From Streblospio benedicti (Eukaryota > Annelida > Polychaeta > Spionida > Spionidae), in NCBI GenBank assembly GCA_019095985.1, contig CM032664.1:56219074-56283073 (forward strand): a stretch of 64,000 nt of DNA. Reading direction: 5' to 3'. This document shows positions 26,001-36,344 of the stretch, in pieces (within the stretch, counting starts at the first letter, position 1; each line of letters opens with the position of its first letter). The notes under the pieces are model-generated. The model saw nothing but the letters and a program-made list of their open reading frames with translations. It searched no databases and was not told where the DNA came from. A program made the translations under genes and the position numbers.

Positions 26001-26300
26001 TTCATAGGAATAGCGCTTAATTATGAACTCAGAAATTCTAGTATATAGTCCAGCTGGTATAGTCACGTTTTGAAAATTCTATCATAGGTGAGTAATGGCG
26101 CTGAGTGTGTGATGCTTCACAAGAACTTGTTCATCAAACACGCCAATGAGCTGGTCAAGCGGTCAGTGCGGCAAACAGTGCGCCCGTACCCACCTGAGAC
26201 TACACTGCAAGACAACCTGCAAAACAAAGTTGACTGGGATGTGTATAAAAAGCGGGTACTCAAGTCCACAATGAACTATTTGCACTACGGAATACACTGA
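10462..26300 (+). CDS. CNBD2: Cyclic nucleotide-binding domain protein, CNBD2-like (15 exons seen, one expected exon not found)
   Basis: Exons: 10462-11010, 14443-14516, 18463-18601, 18693-18856, 19081-19154, 19266-19354, 21086-21163, 21437-21497, 21654-21774, 22175-22287, 24225-24374, 25060-25152, 25309-25407, 25685-25744, 26088-26300 (TGA). All junctions are GT-AG and phases agree, except between 19354 (phase 0) and 21086, which needs an incoming 2-base phase. The start ATG follows an in-frame TGA. The N-terminal ~180 residues are disordered, with about 30 His near residues 93-150. The CNB fold starts around AEYPLHMQEKLCKVAWFQQ, then KRVIIRQGHKAENFYFVLSG and SKGKSFG; the next expected piece, the phosphate-binding cassette, is absent. 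Later come QLDFMKHWPVQLLKNHPKE, a Lys/His-rich linker and a conserved C-terminus ending in NYLHYGIH. Family members are linked to sperm and ciliary cAMP signalling. The symbol is by overall similarity. Confidence 0.72.
11011..14442. other. Intron 1 of the CNBD2-like gene
   Basis: About 3.4 kb, AT-rich. Around 12060-12620 the sequence is less AT-rich and contains a 96-residue open frame (12322-12612) with no recognisable homology, perhaps repeat-derived. No other structure was seen. Confidence 0.5.
16387..16466. repeat. ATATCAATAC-type short tandem repeat
   Basis: About seven imperfect copies of a 10-11 base unit (ATATCAATAC and variants) lie inside the reverse-transcriptase region of the Penelope-like relic. 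This is an expansion within the fossil element. Confidence 0.65.
17527..17604 (+). ncRNA. Hammerhead-ribozyme-like core in the right terminal repeat
   Basis: In order: distal stem I strand TGCCATT (17527-17533), CTGAAGA (17538-17544), a stem II GTTCTT/AAGAAC with a 5-base loop, GAAA (17563-17566), a stem III CTCAC/GTGAG with a TAAAA loop, a TTC cleavage-type triplet (17584-17586), and the complementary AATGGCA (17598-17604). This is the hammerhead layout known from Penelope-like elements. Pairing of stem I next to the core is poor, so activity is doubtful. A diverged antisense counterpart sits in the left repeat near 16022-16063. Confidence 0.5.
20110..20400 (+). repeat. Possible tRNA-derived SINE
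   Basis: A B-box-like GGGTACGAGTCCCG (20226-20239) lies in a moderately GC-rich block within the intron after exon 6. Its body has ACAACTCCGGGGAGTGGTGAGC, similar to the CTCCCCGGGGAG core of the SINE family at 49470 and 60004. It occupies the interval where an expected CNBD2-like exon was not found. Confidence 0.35.
20431..20690. repeat. Degenerate minisatellite, GTGATTGGTGATTTGCC-type
   Basis: Two clear units of about 70 bp start near 20431 and 20501, each with GGTGATTTGCC and TAAATCTT.AGCGTGAAT blocks. They are followed by decayed GGTGA-rich copies up to about 20690. Confidence 0.5.
21849..21946. mobile_element. Short hairpin element in an intron
   Basis: Two arms of about 38 bp (21849-21889 and 21911-21946) are reverse complements with few mismatches, built on AGTACTATT, GTCAT and CTTCACACACAAAAC. 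The loop is about 20 bases. Looks like a minimal MITE or foldback. Confidence 0.5.
22505..22680 (+). mobile_element. pogo/Tigger-like MITE, copy 1
   Basis: A family of about 165-185 bp with ends resembling CAGTAGAACCTC..TATTA.GACCAC, inverted at the other end and flanked by TA. This copy lies in intron 10 of the CNBD2-like gene and is diverged. Related copies are at 37473, 46587, 48176 and 51059. The TA target and the CAG-starting ends fit Tc1/mariner-pogo type elements; that placement is inference. Confidence 0.6.
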
Positions 26301-26478
26301 TGTGAGCACTAGTATATCCTTGTGCGTTATTTTGGAAATGCAAAAGCCTTACTCTCCGTAAATGAATCTAAATGTGATTGTTTGCCAGTGACGTAATGAC
26401 GCAAGAACCATCAAAGTCACCCCAAAGTGGAAATATTAAGTATGTGTACCGGGAATTATCATGGTCACACAAAGTCCA

Positions 26479-26484
26479 AATAAA
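26479..26484 (+). terminator. AATAAA polyadenylation signal, CNBD2-like gene
   Basis: First canonical AATAAA after the stop codon, 179 bases downstream. A second lies at 26925-26930 and could serve a longer 3' UTR. Confidence 0.4.
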
Positions 26485-26930
26485 TGTTGAAAATGGAAGG
26501 GCAGAACAAAGCATCTTTGATGATACTGTAAATGTTATATGAATATTGAAATGAACGGAAAAGATATTGCTCATTGAAAATATTTTCTATACTGAGGGAA
26601 GTCTAGTGCTGTTATTCATATGATTTCTTATTATATATTGTGTATGTGACATAATTTGATCAAATACGCTAAGATATTCAATCGTCTGAGCAATCACATT
26701 TGATATTTAGGATAACATTTATATTTTCATATTTGACATATTATGAAAAGAAGAAAATGAGAGATAACTGTGTGGACCGTTGCTATGTTTGTGCAGAGAT
26801 TGGATGAATAATTGTTTGTCTTATTTGGATGAATATTTGTTTACCTTACTGATATTAATCTGCGATATTATTTTGATATTAGATTTTTGATGAGTTGGTT
26901 ATTATTAATTTATTTCAGCCTTTCAATAAA

Positions 26931-28319
26931 ATAATATATCAGGTTTATCTTTTCATAATCGATTTATTTTTTGTAAGTCTGTTAGCTTTGAAAATATAGA
27001 TCATTTAAAGAATTTATTAAATGCTGAAGAAAGATCTAATAGATGAAAATGACTGCAAATGTATATTGTTATAAGTAGAATTTTGTTCTTAATCTTTTCA
27101 CCAATTTATAGTGCTATGAATTGTTATGATTTGGGCTCTATCTTAAAGCTGTAATAAATCGTAAAATGTTCTGACATTTGATAAACAAATAGCATTTAAA
27201 GAATAAAGACTATCATAAGAACAAATTTGAGGCCATATACTATGTATAAGAATTTACTAATTTCGAATTTCTTGATTATCGTAGAATGAGATAATATCCT
27301 ACAAACGTTATCTCTACCTCTTTTAGTTACATTGTTATAATTTATGAAAGTTTAGTGCATGATGTTTTCAAGGAGGAGCATTTTTTTTTACAATTCATGT
27401 TATTCAACCACATATAGCTAACACCAGAATAATAAAATATTGTTCATAGTTATATACTTGTATTTAAGCAAAAGATAGGATATGTTAATTATGGTAATGA
27501 ATATAACCTTGGGGTACATCTATCAATGAACTATACATGTGAAAAGAAATATAAAACAAAAACATTTAGACCAATAATTGTTTTTAATTGAATGAAATGA
27601 CTTGTTTAAAGTTGCTTATGATCTCTCTTAAATTGTGTGAGGAATATATTCATTTATTCTCAAAATATATTTTGTAAACTAACATCATCGATCTCATAAA
27701 CTGTATAATTAACAGACTTTATTTAGGTCCATTACAATTTTGAAAGTCAATTGGAATTACGATGTTTCTTTTCAGAGTCAATGACATTAACAATTAATTA
27801 TATGCTATTATTTTTGTTTTGATGAAAATTACACAATTTTAAATACAATTTCAATATGAAATTCAAATGCAATTCAATTACAGCATGATGTTCATTGATA
27901 CTAATTACATTATTCCGTAATCCTTATCCATTGATATAGTATTGTATTTTCAGTTACAACATGGCATGGCATGTGAAAATTTTATAAATTTCCATATGTA
28001 GGGTATAAGAATTTGGGAGATGGGATTTTAGCCTGAAAAAGATTGGAAGATGGGAGATGAGGCAGCCAAAATGGAAGATAGCCACACAAAGTGGGAGTTG
28101 GGAGACTGAGAATTTTCTACACACTTTTTCAAGGGGCAACCTTTTACAGACCTTTTGTTACAAGCAACTTTGACATAAGTACTTATTTAATCTGCACATT
28201 AGTGGTTATGTAAAAAAATGTATTTGACTCGAAAGAAAAAAGTAATTAGCCTAGTTACAAATGTAATATAGAAAACAAATACAAATGTTAGGCATTTTTT
28301 TGACATATATACAGATCTA
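26931..28319. other. Intergenic AT-rich DNA with a GGGAGATGGGA repeat
   Basis: Mostly featureless. At about 27996-28110 is a degenerate TTGGGAGATGGGA-type repeat similar in style to the cores at 6983 and 36330. No gene seen. Confidence 0.45.
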
Positions 28320-29605
28320 TCCCAGTTTCTGGGGTAGGCACCTGGTGGCAGTGTCTCCTACAACATCAAACATCAAACATCTCTAAAGAGCGCATCTATA
28401 TTCAGTTTGTTACAGTACTTCAATACGGATTTCACACATTCCAACCAAGTCTTCCTTTGATGCCCTGTTCTCGACAACCATGGCCATGACAAAGTTCGTG
28501 TAAGTCGAGGAGGATTATTTGACATGTCTGTACTATGTGATAAGTCGAGATCACAGTTCTTAGGACATGTCCACAATCCCTAACATTTTGTGGAGCATAG
28601 TGGAAGAGGAATCATAATTAGGTTTAACTCTGCAAATCCAACGTACCATAGATCTGTCATTGTGACATAGCCGCTGAAAGTCTGCAGCAGATGGTGCCCA
28701 GGTTTCATTACCATGAAGCAAGGCATAATGGACACCGGCTGAGAACATTTTCCCATAGGCTTTTAAAGATACACGTTTGGATGTCAGAATACAGAGCAGC
28801 TTCTTGATCTTTCCCCATGCAGTATTGCCCCTGGTGTTGAATCATCATAATATGAGTTTGCATCCTCCTCCTGAGCATTATATATCTCCCAGATAGCATA
28901 AACTGGACTCTGCATCAAGCATGGACCCATCCAGTTCAGCCTGGATAACTGGTCTCCCATCAATGGGGCGGTTCACCCTGACATCATGGACATGAGTAGT
29001 CTGTGCACCCAAATCAGGCGATGATGTCAGCATCTATACCACTGTAGCACACGGCACATGGGTACTTGCCAGAGTCCTTGAAAAGAAACGTCAAGTCCAA
29101 CACCAGACACCATTATCTTAGTTGTCATGTTGACTCTAAGACCTTTTTGCTCCATGTGGTCCTTTCAGGCTTTCAGCTTAGCAATACACTCATCCTGTGA
29201 GTCAGCCGGGATCCGTGTATAGTAGCTTCCAAGGCACACCAGAACGGTACTCACATGATAAGGCCTCAAGCACAATGATAAATTGCAGAGGGATAAGGAC
29301 AGAGCCCTGATGCACACAGACCCCCCACTCCTAACTTCTCGCTGTACTGTCCACACTCGACTTCTGGCATTGGAATACATGCCCTGAATTACAGAAACTG
29401 CCCATTCCTCTTCACCCCAACATTCAGTGTTGTCATGTGAGTACCGTTCTGGTGTGCATTGGGAGCTGAGCAGTCCCTACCTCAGGGATTTTCTTGGTAC
29501 ACGGACAAAAACTTTCTCCAGATCGACAAATGCAAGATCGTGTGGTGTGTTGGCAGCAAGCTACTTGTCTTGTACTTGGCGCACTGTGACATAGACAAAC
29601 CACTA
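28320..29605 (-). mobile_element. LINE fragment A (non-LTR retrotransposon, RT middle to C-terminus)
   Basis: Read on the minus strand, pieces match a common invertebrate endonuclease/reverse-transcriptase LINE. They run in order: LAFVDLEKVFVRVPRK (near 29540-29490), GMYSNARSRV (near 29380), DSQDECIAKLKA (near 29165-29200), KGLRVNM (near 29125), a KYPCAVC zinc-knuckle start (near 29060), then RSMVRWICRVKPN (near 28650) and RKTWLECVKSVL (near 28440). Several frame changes and stops break it, including one between the C-terminal frames near 28560-28576. Only about the 3' half of the element is present, and it cannot be active. Confidence 0.75.
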
Positions 29606-30690
29606 AAATCCTGATCAAAAGTAACATTTAAATATTCTATACTGATTTTTGACTCAATTTCTTTGTCATTGCACATTATATTCAATCTATTGCATTTACT
29701 CAATTTCTTTTTAGTAGCAAACAAAATACTTTCCGTTTTCCCCAACCAATAGCTAAGTGATTTTAAATTTTCTGCCAATGTTATTTCAATCTGCCTTGGG
29801 TCCGTCCCACTGACAACTAAAGCAGAGTCATCAGCATACAGAAAAAGATCACATGTGACTGCCTGAATCATATCATTTACATACAGTGTAAACAAAAGTG
29901 GACCCAATATTGATCCTTGTGGAACACCACACGTGACCCTCCTGTATGCTGAGACCCTGCCATTGACACTAACAAATTGCTGCCTGTCTGACAAGTAAGA
30001 CTGAAACCATGAAACTACTGTGCTATCCATACCAATAGATTTTAATTTAGTGGTCAAAATCTGATGGTTTACTGTATCAAATGCCTTTTGAAGATCAATG
30101 AGAACTACCCCAGTATAGAGGCCATCATCCATATTCAGTCTCACCCGGTCAGAGAGACTAGTCAATGCAGTGTCAGTAGAAAAAGCTTGACGAAATCCAG
30201 ATTGAAACTCATATAACAGATTATAAGAATTCAAATAAGCAACCAGTTGTTTATGTACATTTTTTCAAATATTTTAGAAATCACAGGTAATATTGATACA
30301 GGTCTATAGTTGCCTTCAAAGTTTGAGTCACCTTTTTTAAACAATGGGATTACCTTGGCTGTTTTAAAGTCATTTGGGACAGTAGCAGTTCTTAAAGACA
30401 AATTTACAATATGAGTTAATGGTGACGAAATGACACTGGCAGCATCTTTAAGAAACCCGGCTGAGATGTTATCACATCCTACTGCATTAGCAATGTTCAG
30501 CTTACATAACATCTTTTCAATTTCATTAATGCTAACATTCTGAAAACTAAAACTGGGCAAAATTACATTTCTATTCTTATAAAACTGAAAAATATTGTCT
30601 TCGTTAAACTTTCTAAAAGGCTATTTTTCCAATAATTTATTAGCCACAGTACAAAAGAAATCATTAAACCTATTAGCCACAAAAATGGTG
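29605..30690 (-). mobile_element. LINE fragment B (CR1/L2-type reverse transcriptase)
   Basis: Minus-strand reverse transcriptase of the CR1/L2/Jockey kind. It begins near NRFNDFFCTVANKLLEK (30690) and runs through KVIPLFKKGD and NYRPVSILPVISKIFEK (30231-30560) to FQSGFRQAFSTDTAL, GVVLIDLQKAFDTVNH, GVPQGSILGPLLF and the catalytic YADDSALVV (near 29840). A frameshift at about 30231-30234 separates two long frames; otherwise the RT is well preserved, suggesting a young copy. The body stops near 29605, directly against LINE fragment A. The endonuclease domain and 3' end are missing. Confidence 0.8.
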
Positions 30691-31623
30691 CGTTCCATCA
30701 GGAAGACCGATAACCATCCATGGAGCTGACCGCGATACCATTGGAATCTCTTTCACACTGCCTATAAGCAGACTCTCAATGACTTGTGAATCGAATAATC
30801 GGCCCGCAATATACAAGGATGGAGGAAGCATCTATACCTAATTACGCATACGGGGCTGTGGTCTATGCTTTTGTTGTTTTTTGTTTTGTTTGTGTTTTTT
30901 TACCTTTGGAAAGTCGCCTGCGTCACTTTGCTATAGTTTTTCATACTTTTGACCGCTTGCATTCAACTGGACATTAACTTTTAAAGTTTTTTTAGCTCGC
31001 TTTTGGTAGTATTGAAGAGAAAACTGCTCCAGAAATTTATCCATGTACACATGTATAGGTATACTTTATGCTAAAGTTGTTCTAGAAATTTATATATCTG
31101 TGGCCAAGTGCTTAGTCATATGCATAAGAGCCTCTTATTTGGCTGTTAGATGAGTGTTAGATATGTCTGTTTCACAGGTCCCGTTGACAAGCTCAATAGC
31201 AAGCTTGATAGCAAGCTCATAATATCCTGTGCAATATTCAAAATGATACATAAAACATTTCTAAGTCCATTTTGGATACCCCTGGGTGTGCCGCTGATTA
31301 TCACTGTTAAATGGCTCCTTGTCACCTCACAGGCGTGGTTTAATAAGGTAGAAATACACCACCACCACCCTCACCATGCATGGTCACGTTTATCTTATCT
31401 CCAACCTCACCATAACAAGTTCCGTTCAAGTCCACACGACAGACCGAGGTGAGATCATGGAGAAATATTCTTTTAAATGCACGATCAGTATCCGCTTATT
31501 TGCGGACACGTTTGAGATGTATGTACTCAATGTGCACATGATATATTTCTATACTCTTAGTGTTGATGCGGGTTTTTTTAAACCAGAAATTGTAATAACC
31601 AACATTAAAACACACACACACAC

Positions 31624-31667
<44 letters not shown>

Positions 31668-33514
31668 AAACAACAACAAAAAACAGCAACATTTCAATTG
31701 AAATATTCAGTTCCATCTTGGTTGCACTACCGATCGATGCTGCATGAAGTCTGTACTAGATTCAGTGGAACCTGTCCGCACGGGGGTCTCCGTATTAACC
31801 GCCGGTGTGAACACTTGCCCCTGTCTGTTTGTATGGTTTCCCTATGCATGAAAACATATCTAAAACTCTATACATTGCCTAAATCTAGTCCAATGTATTT
31901 CAGTTTTTATGCATGTGTATCATATGTAAAGCGAACCTCTACCTGCACTAAGGACACCTTTATTTATTACCAAAATTTGGACAGTGGACACCACATTTAC
32001 CATTGTTTGGCAATTTACTGACACGTGAGTGGAATCGGTAATGGCTAGACGGGGGTATCTCCGCAGGCGAACAGATCTTGATGAAATGTCCATTCCCCAA
32101 CACATTTTTGCCCAAATCACCAAAACAGCCACACCAATATACTCACACTTCTTCTTTGCGTACCGAACAGCACATAAAGACACCTTAGGGGCTAGAGAAC
32201 ATGCTTCTAGGTTGACAATGAAGGACATTTCACACGACTTGCCGTACAGAGTCCATCACATTCATTTGACACACAACCGAGGCAATACATTCACGCTCAA
32301 GCCGGGCAAATCACCAATCACATTTTTGCTATATGAACCCCCATTACATGTATTCTACGTGGACAAAAAATCCACTGTATTGAAACAAAACATTTTTTTA
32401 CCTAGAAAGACTCCTGCCTGCGCAAAGGACGACCTGTATCATTTATTACCATGTCTATTTATTATTTGTAGTTTGGCGTATTAGATTTTGTAGTGTACAA
32501 TATTACCATTATCCTCTCCGCACTCAACCAATCAGAATAGAGAATTTTCTGCAAACACGTGAGAAGACTGGTGATCTTACGGCCATGAACCATGACCAAG
32601 AACATTTTCTCCGCAGGCACATCCATTCCAAAGACCTCGTGTTAGAACGAAAAGTATTACCAACATAAAGTGTGACGGGTCATAATTGTCACGTAGTTGT
32701 AACCCCCCCCCCCACACACACACACACCCCTCAGTGGTCTAGCTGCTAAAATGTGACTACCGTAAATTACAATCACGTCGAGGAGTCTCACAGGACTTAT
32801 TCTCTGGCGTAGGGCGAAGGGACTGACACTAATAAAAGGACCTCCAGGGGTAGATGCTGTTGCATGCATCATGCTTCTAGATGCGTTGACAATTGAAGGA
32901 GTAAAAAGGGTTCTAGTTCGCGACTGTGCCGTGCCAGCCCAATGAGTCCATCATCGGCTCGGCATGTGACCACAGCCGAGGTCCAACTTTGACGAGCCGT
33001 GGGTCATGCTAGGATGGAGTTAGGGAGCATTGTCATTGATTGTGATGTCATTTAAAAGCTCCCCAGTAGGCACCATAGGCAGGTCTGTGCTAGGGACAAA
33101 TCGGATATGAGGACTTGGGAGCCCTCGAAAACATGGACTAATTGGTTACAATTTACATTTATAAAATGTTGCGGCAGCGGGACCATTTTTAGAAACCTGA
33201 TCGGAATTTGCGTTGACATAACCCGTCACAATGACATGTCATTGTCACAATTTACGGTCGATTACATTCTACGGTCTAACACACTGCATCATGACTGCAG
33301 ACTTAACATCGCATGTGATACTATGAACAGCGTCACGCTATAGACATTATAGATGCATGTTTAGTCTAAGATTTATACCGAAGTCCTGAGGCCTTACTTA
33401 TTTGACTTTAACCATATCAAGATTATCGAAACTCCAAAGTCCCTATTGGCTATTGACACTTCTGACAGCATTCTGCCTTCTGGTGCGACAGGCAGCAGAT
33501 AGAATACATTAAAA
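30691..33514. other. Intergenic region with simple repeats
   Basis: Contains a (CA)n run (31611-31664), a C-run followed by (CA)n (32703-32728), and a repeat starting CAGTGGAACCTGTCC near 31764 whose opening recurs near 49293. A 151-residue open frame (32029-32484) has no recognisable homology. The last ~600 bp form the SELENBP1 upstream region; no TATA box is evident. Confidence 0.45.
31611..31664. repeat. (CA)n microsatellite
   Basis: More than 20 CA units with one interruption, followed by an A-rich, CAA-rich tail. Confidence 0.9.
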
Positions 33515-36312
33515 ATGGCCGACCGTGTGAATGTGGTGAACAGAGCCCTTGACGCTAAGACAGGTCAGTTTTTTTAACATGTTTTTGTGTTACAATATCA
33601 ACTGCACTTATATTTTTATGGCTGTGTGTATAACGTCAATATTGACTTTACGTGTATTTATTATATTGTCAATATCTATGCTAAATGCTAGTCATAGATG
33701 ATTACATTTTTGTGTTGGCATGATCTTTTTTTCTTTTCATTTTTATGCTCATAATCAGACTAGAAAATATAATTCCAAATGCAAAACTCCAGAAAGTGTT
33801 CCATTTGCAACTTCTTGCTGATTTATCATGTAAACACTGATTAAAATGCGTTTTTCAATGTATTATGGTATTTTATTTGCTAAAGTAGATCCATGCAAAA
33901 ACTTATTACCAAACTTATCGGTGATATTGTGTACTTATACTGTAATGTCTACAAAATTAGTATCATGGCTTAGGATTAGTATGACGCATATTATTCAGTG
34001 CCAAACATGGATGCCATGCCTGGATAATATGCAGACTATATAATGTTATACCGTATCAAATAAATCATTCTGTCTTCAGCCTTCAAACTAACATTATTCT
34101 GTATTGTCTGTATTCAAACCAAGTCATCTCTAAACTAACATGTTTTCAATTCGATTTTGTTAATAAGCACGACAAACTTATGCATTTCCCCTTGTGTTCT
34201 CAGAAGCTCGCGTCGAGTGCAGAACTTTTTGCATAATAGGTAGGACTAGGAACTCGCATGATGTAGGATTTACCCAAATAAAGCACTTCCTTGTCTGTGA
34301 AAGTAATAATGCAGTATATACAGTGCTACTTAACTAGGGCTAGGGGTATACGGGGAACCTGAGGTGGGTTTCCTATTTTTGAACAGAGGTTTTAAGACGG
34401 CCATAAATTTTGTACACAATAGATTGCTATCTATATTATATTTAAAAATGTCGAGGGTCACCTATTTTTATAATTTGATAAGACGGGGGAATCATAACTT
34501 TTATACATGAAAATCAGATCAAATCTTCAACCCCCCCAATACTGCCATAAATGATGAAAGACTGATAACGATAACGGTAGTATTATTTATCAGATAAGTT
34601 TAATTCGTTAGCTGTCTATAAATTGCATATTCGTTATCATCATGATGATGATGCAAAAATGATGGTCTCATGCGTTTACAAATCCGATATATAACTTCAT
34701 ATATATATATGACATAAAGTAGGCCTAAAAACCAGTTGGACTGACATTTTTTTAAACGGTTGTTAAACAATCACATAACGCTTGCATACCTCAGTATAAA
34801 TCGTGCGTTGCTTTGCTGGCGGTGGTTTTATTTAAGTAAAACCTGATTGGTAAAACTATCTAAACTATCTAACGATCTAAACTATATCTAAACGATCTAG
34901 ATCTATGCACAATACTGAGTAGAGCAATGTAAAACTAAAAGGTGGTAGCGTGCTGTATTTACTGCAAACATTGACAAGCCTTAGACAAACGTGATCATTA
35001 TAGTTTTTAAACAGGATAATCCAAGCATTTGTTTTACCCTAAGCTTTCAACAGTCCCTTCTGTTTGCTCACAGTGAAAAACTGAAGAGACTATTTAGAGC
35101 TTGGTGTAAAAAATTGCTTGCATTATCATGTTTAAAAACTATAATGATTACGTTTGTCTATTAAATCCAGGATAAATGAACTCCCATCAGAATATTGACA
35201 ATTCTTCTTGTAAGGGATCGTTCACAAATGACGTCACCTGGCAGGTGTGTGGGGGTGGGGGGTGGGGGTGTAGCGAAAGATGACGAAAGATGACAGAGTG
35301 GGGGGGGGGCGGGGGTCTAGCACTTGGGTGATGTCATATTTTGGGGGAACTAGTAGTTATTTAACAGTATTTGAAATTACTTTCTGACATGTTAAGTGAC
35401 TTGTGATATTACTAGCTGAAATCACATTGCCGTGTTTGCTTTATATCTTAAATACTTTTGTAAAATTATGTCTAAATTATGGACATATATATTTAAATGC
35501 ATGATAATGGCACACTTAAATAAATTATGGACATATATATTTAAATGCATGATAATGGCACACTTAAATCAATGTTAAATATCATCACGAAATTATGTCG
35601 CGCGCGTCCGGGGTTGAGGCAAAGATGACGTCACATACCAGGATGGTGGGGGTGGGGGTGGGGTTCTGCAAAGATGACGAAAGATGACAAGGGGGGGGGG
35701 GGGGGGGGTAAAAAATGCCAAAAATGAGGTGACGTCATTTGTGAACGATCCCTAAACGAACACCGATCAGTTATCACACCCATGGTTCCCCAGCATCATG
35801 GGAGGGTGTGTGCAGTATATGATTTACAAACACTATACCATACACACACTACTACTATGATCATAGATCTATGCAATAGTAGAAATGTGTATGATATATC
35901 GTTTATAAATCATAGTAGTTAATCACAATCACTTGAAACCAATTTTGAAAAGTGCTTTCACTACTATACCTCGTAGTGAAAGCCCTTATAAAATTGATTT
36001 CACCTGACTGTAGTTTACATACCACAAAACCCACGCCCGTGATGCTGGGGGTCTGGGGCTCATCACCACACCCACGTTACCCGTCGCCGTGCCGCCACAG
36101 AGCTGACGCCCGCCGCGTCGTGCTGCGGCGGCGATGGCTCGGGCCCGGGCTACAAGACGCCGCTGGACGCGTACCACCGCGGCCCGCGGGAGAAGATCAT
36201 CTACCTGCCGTGCATCCGCTGCGAGACGGAGCACGAGGACCAGCCCGACTACCTGGCCACCGTGGACGTGGACCCGCAGTCACCCACCTACAGCCAGGTA
36301 TAGTGTGTGTAT

Positions 36313-36344
<32 letters not shown>

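Noticed and set aside
29482-29605. C-terminal part of the long LINE B frame as a real protein end
   Set aside because: It runs across the junction into LINE A in the wrong frame; the correct LINE A frame here reads LAFVDLEKVF.
31376-31747. Open frame with a Thr-His repeat
   Set aside because: It is the translation of the (CA)n microsatellite.
32029-32484. 151-codon open frame on the plus strand
   Set aside because: No recognisable domain or splice context, lies in repeat-rich intergenic DNA, and composition matches chance translation of surrounding non-coding sequence.
35986-36314. Arg/Ala-rich open frames in both strands
   Set aside because: These are other-frame shadows of the GC-rich SELENBP1 exon 2.
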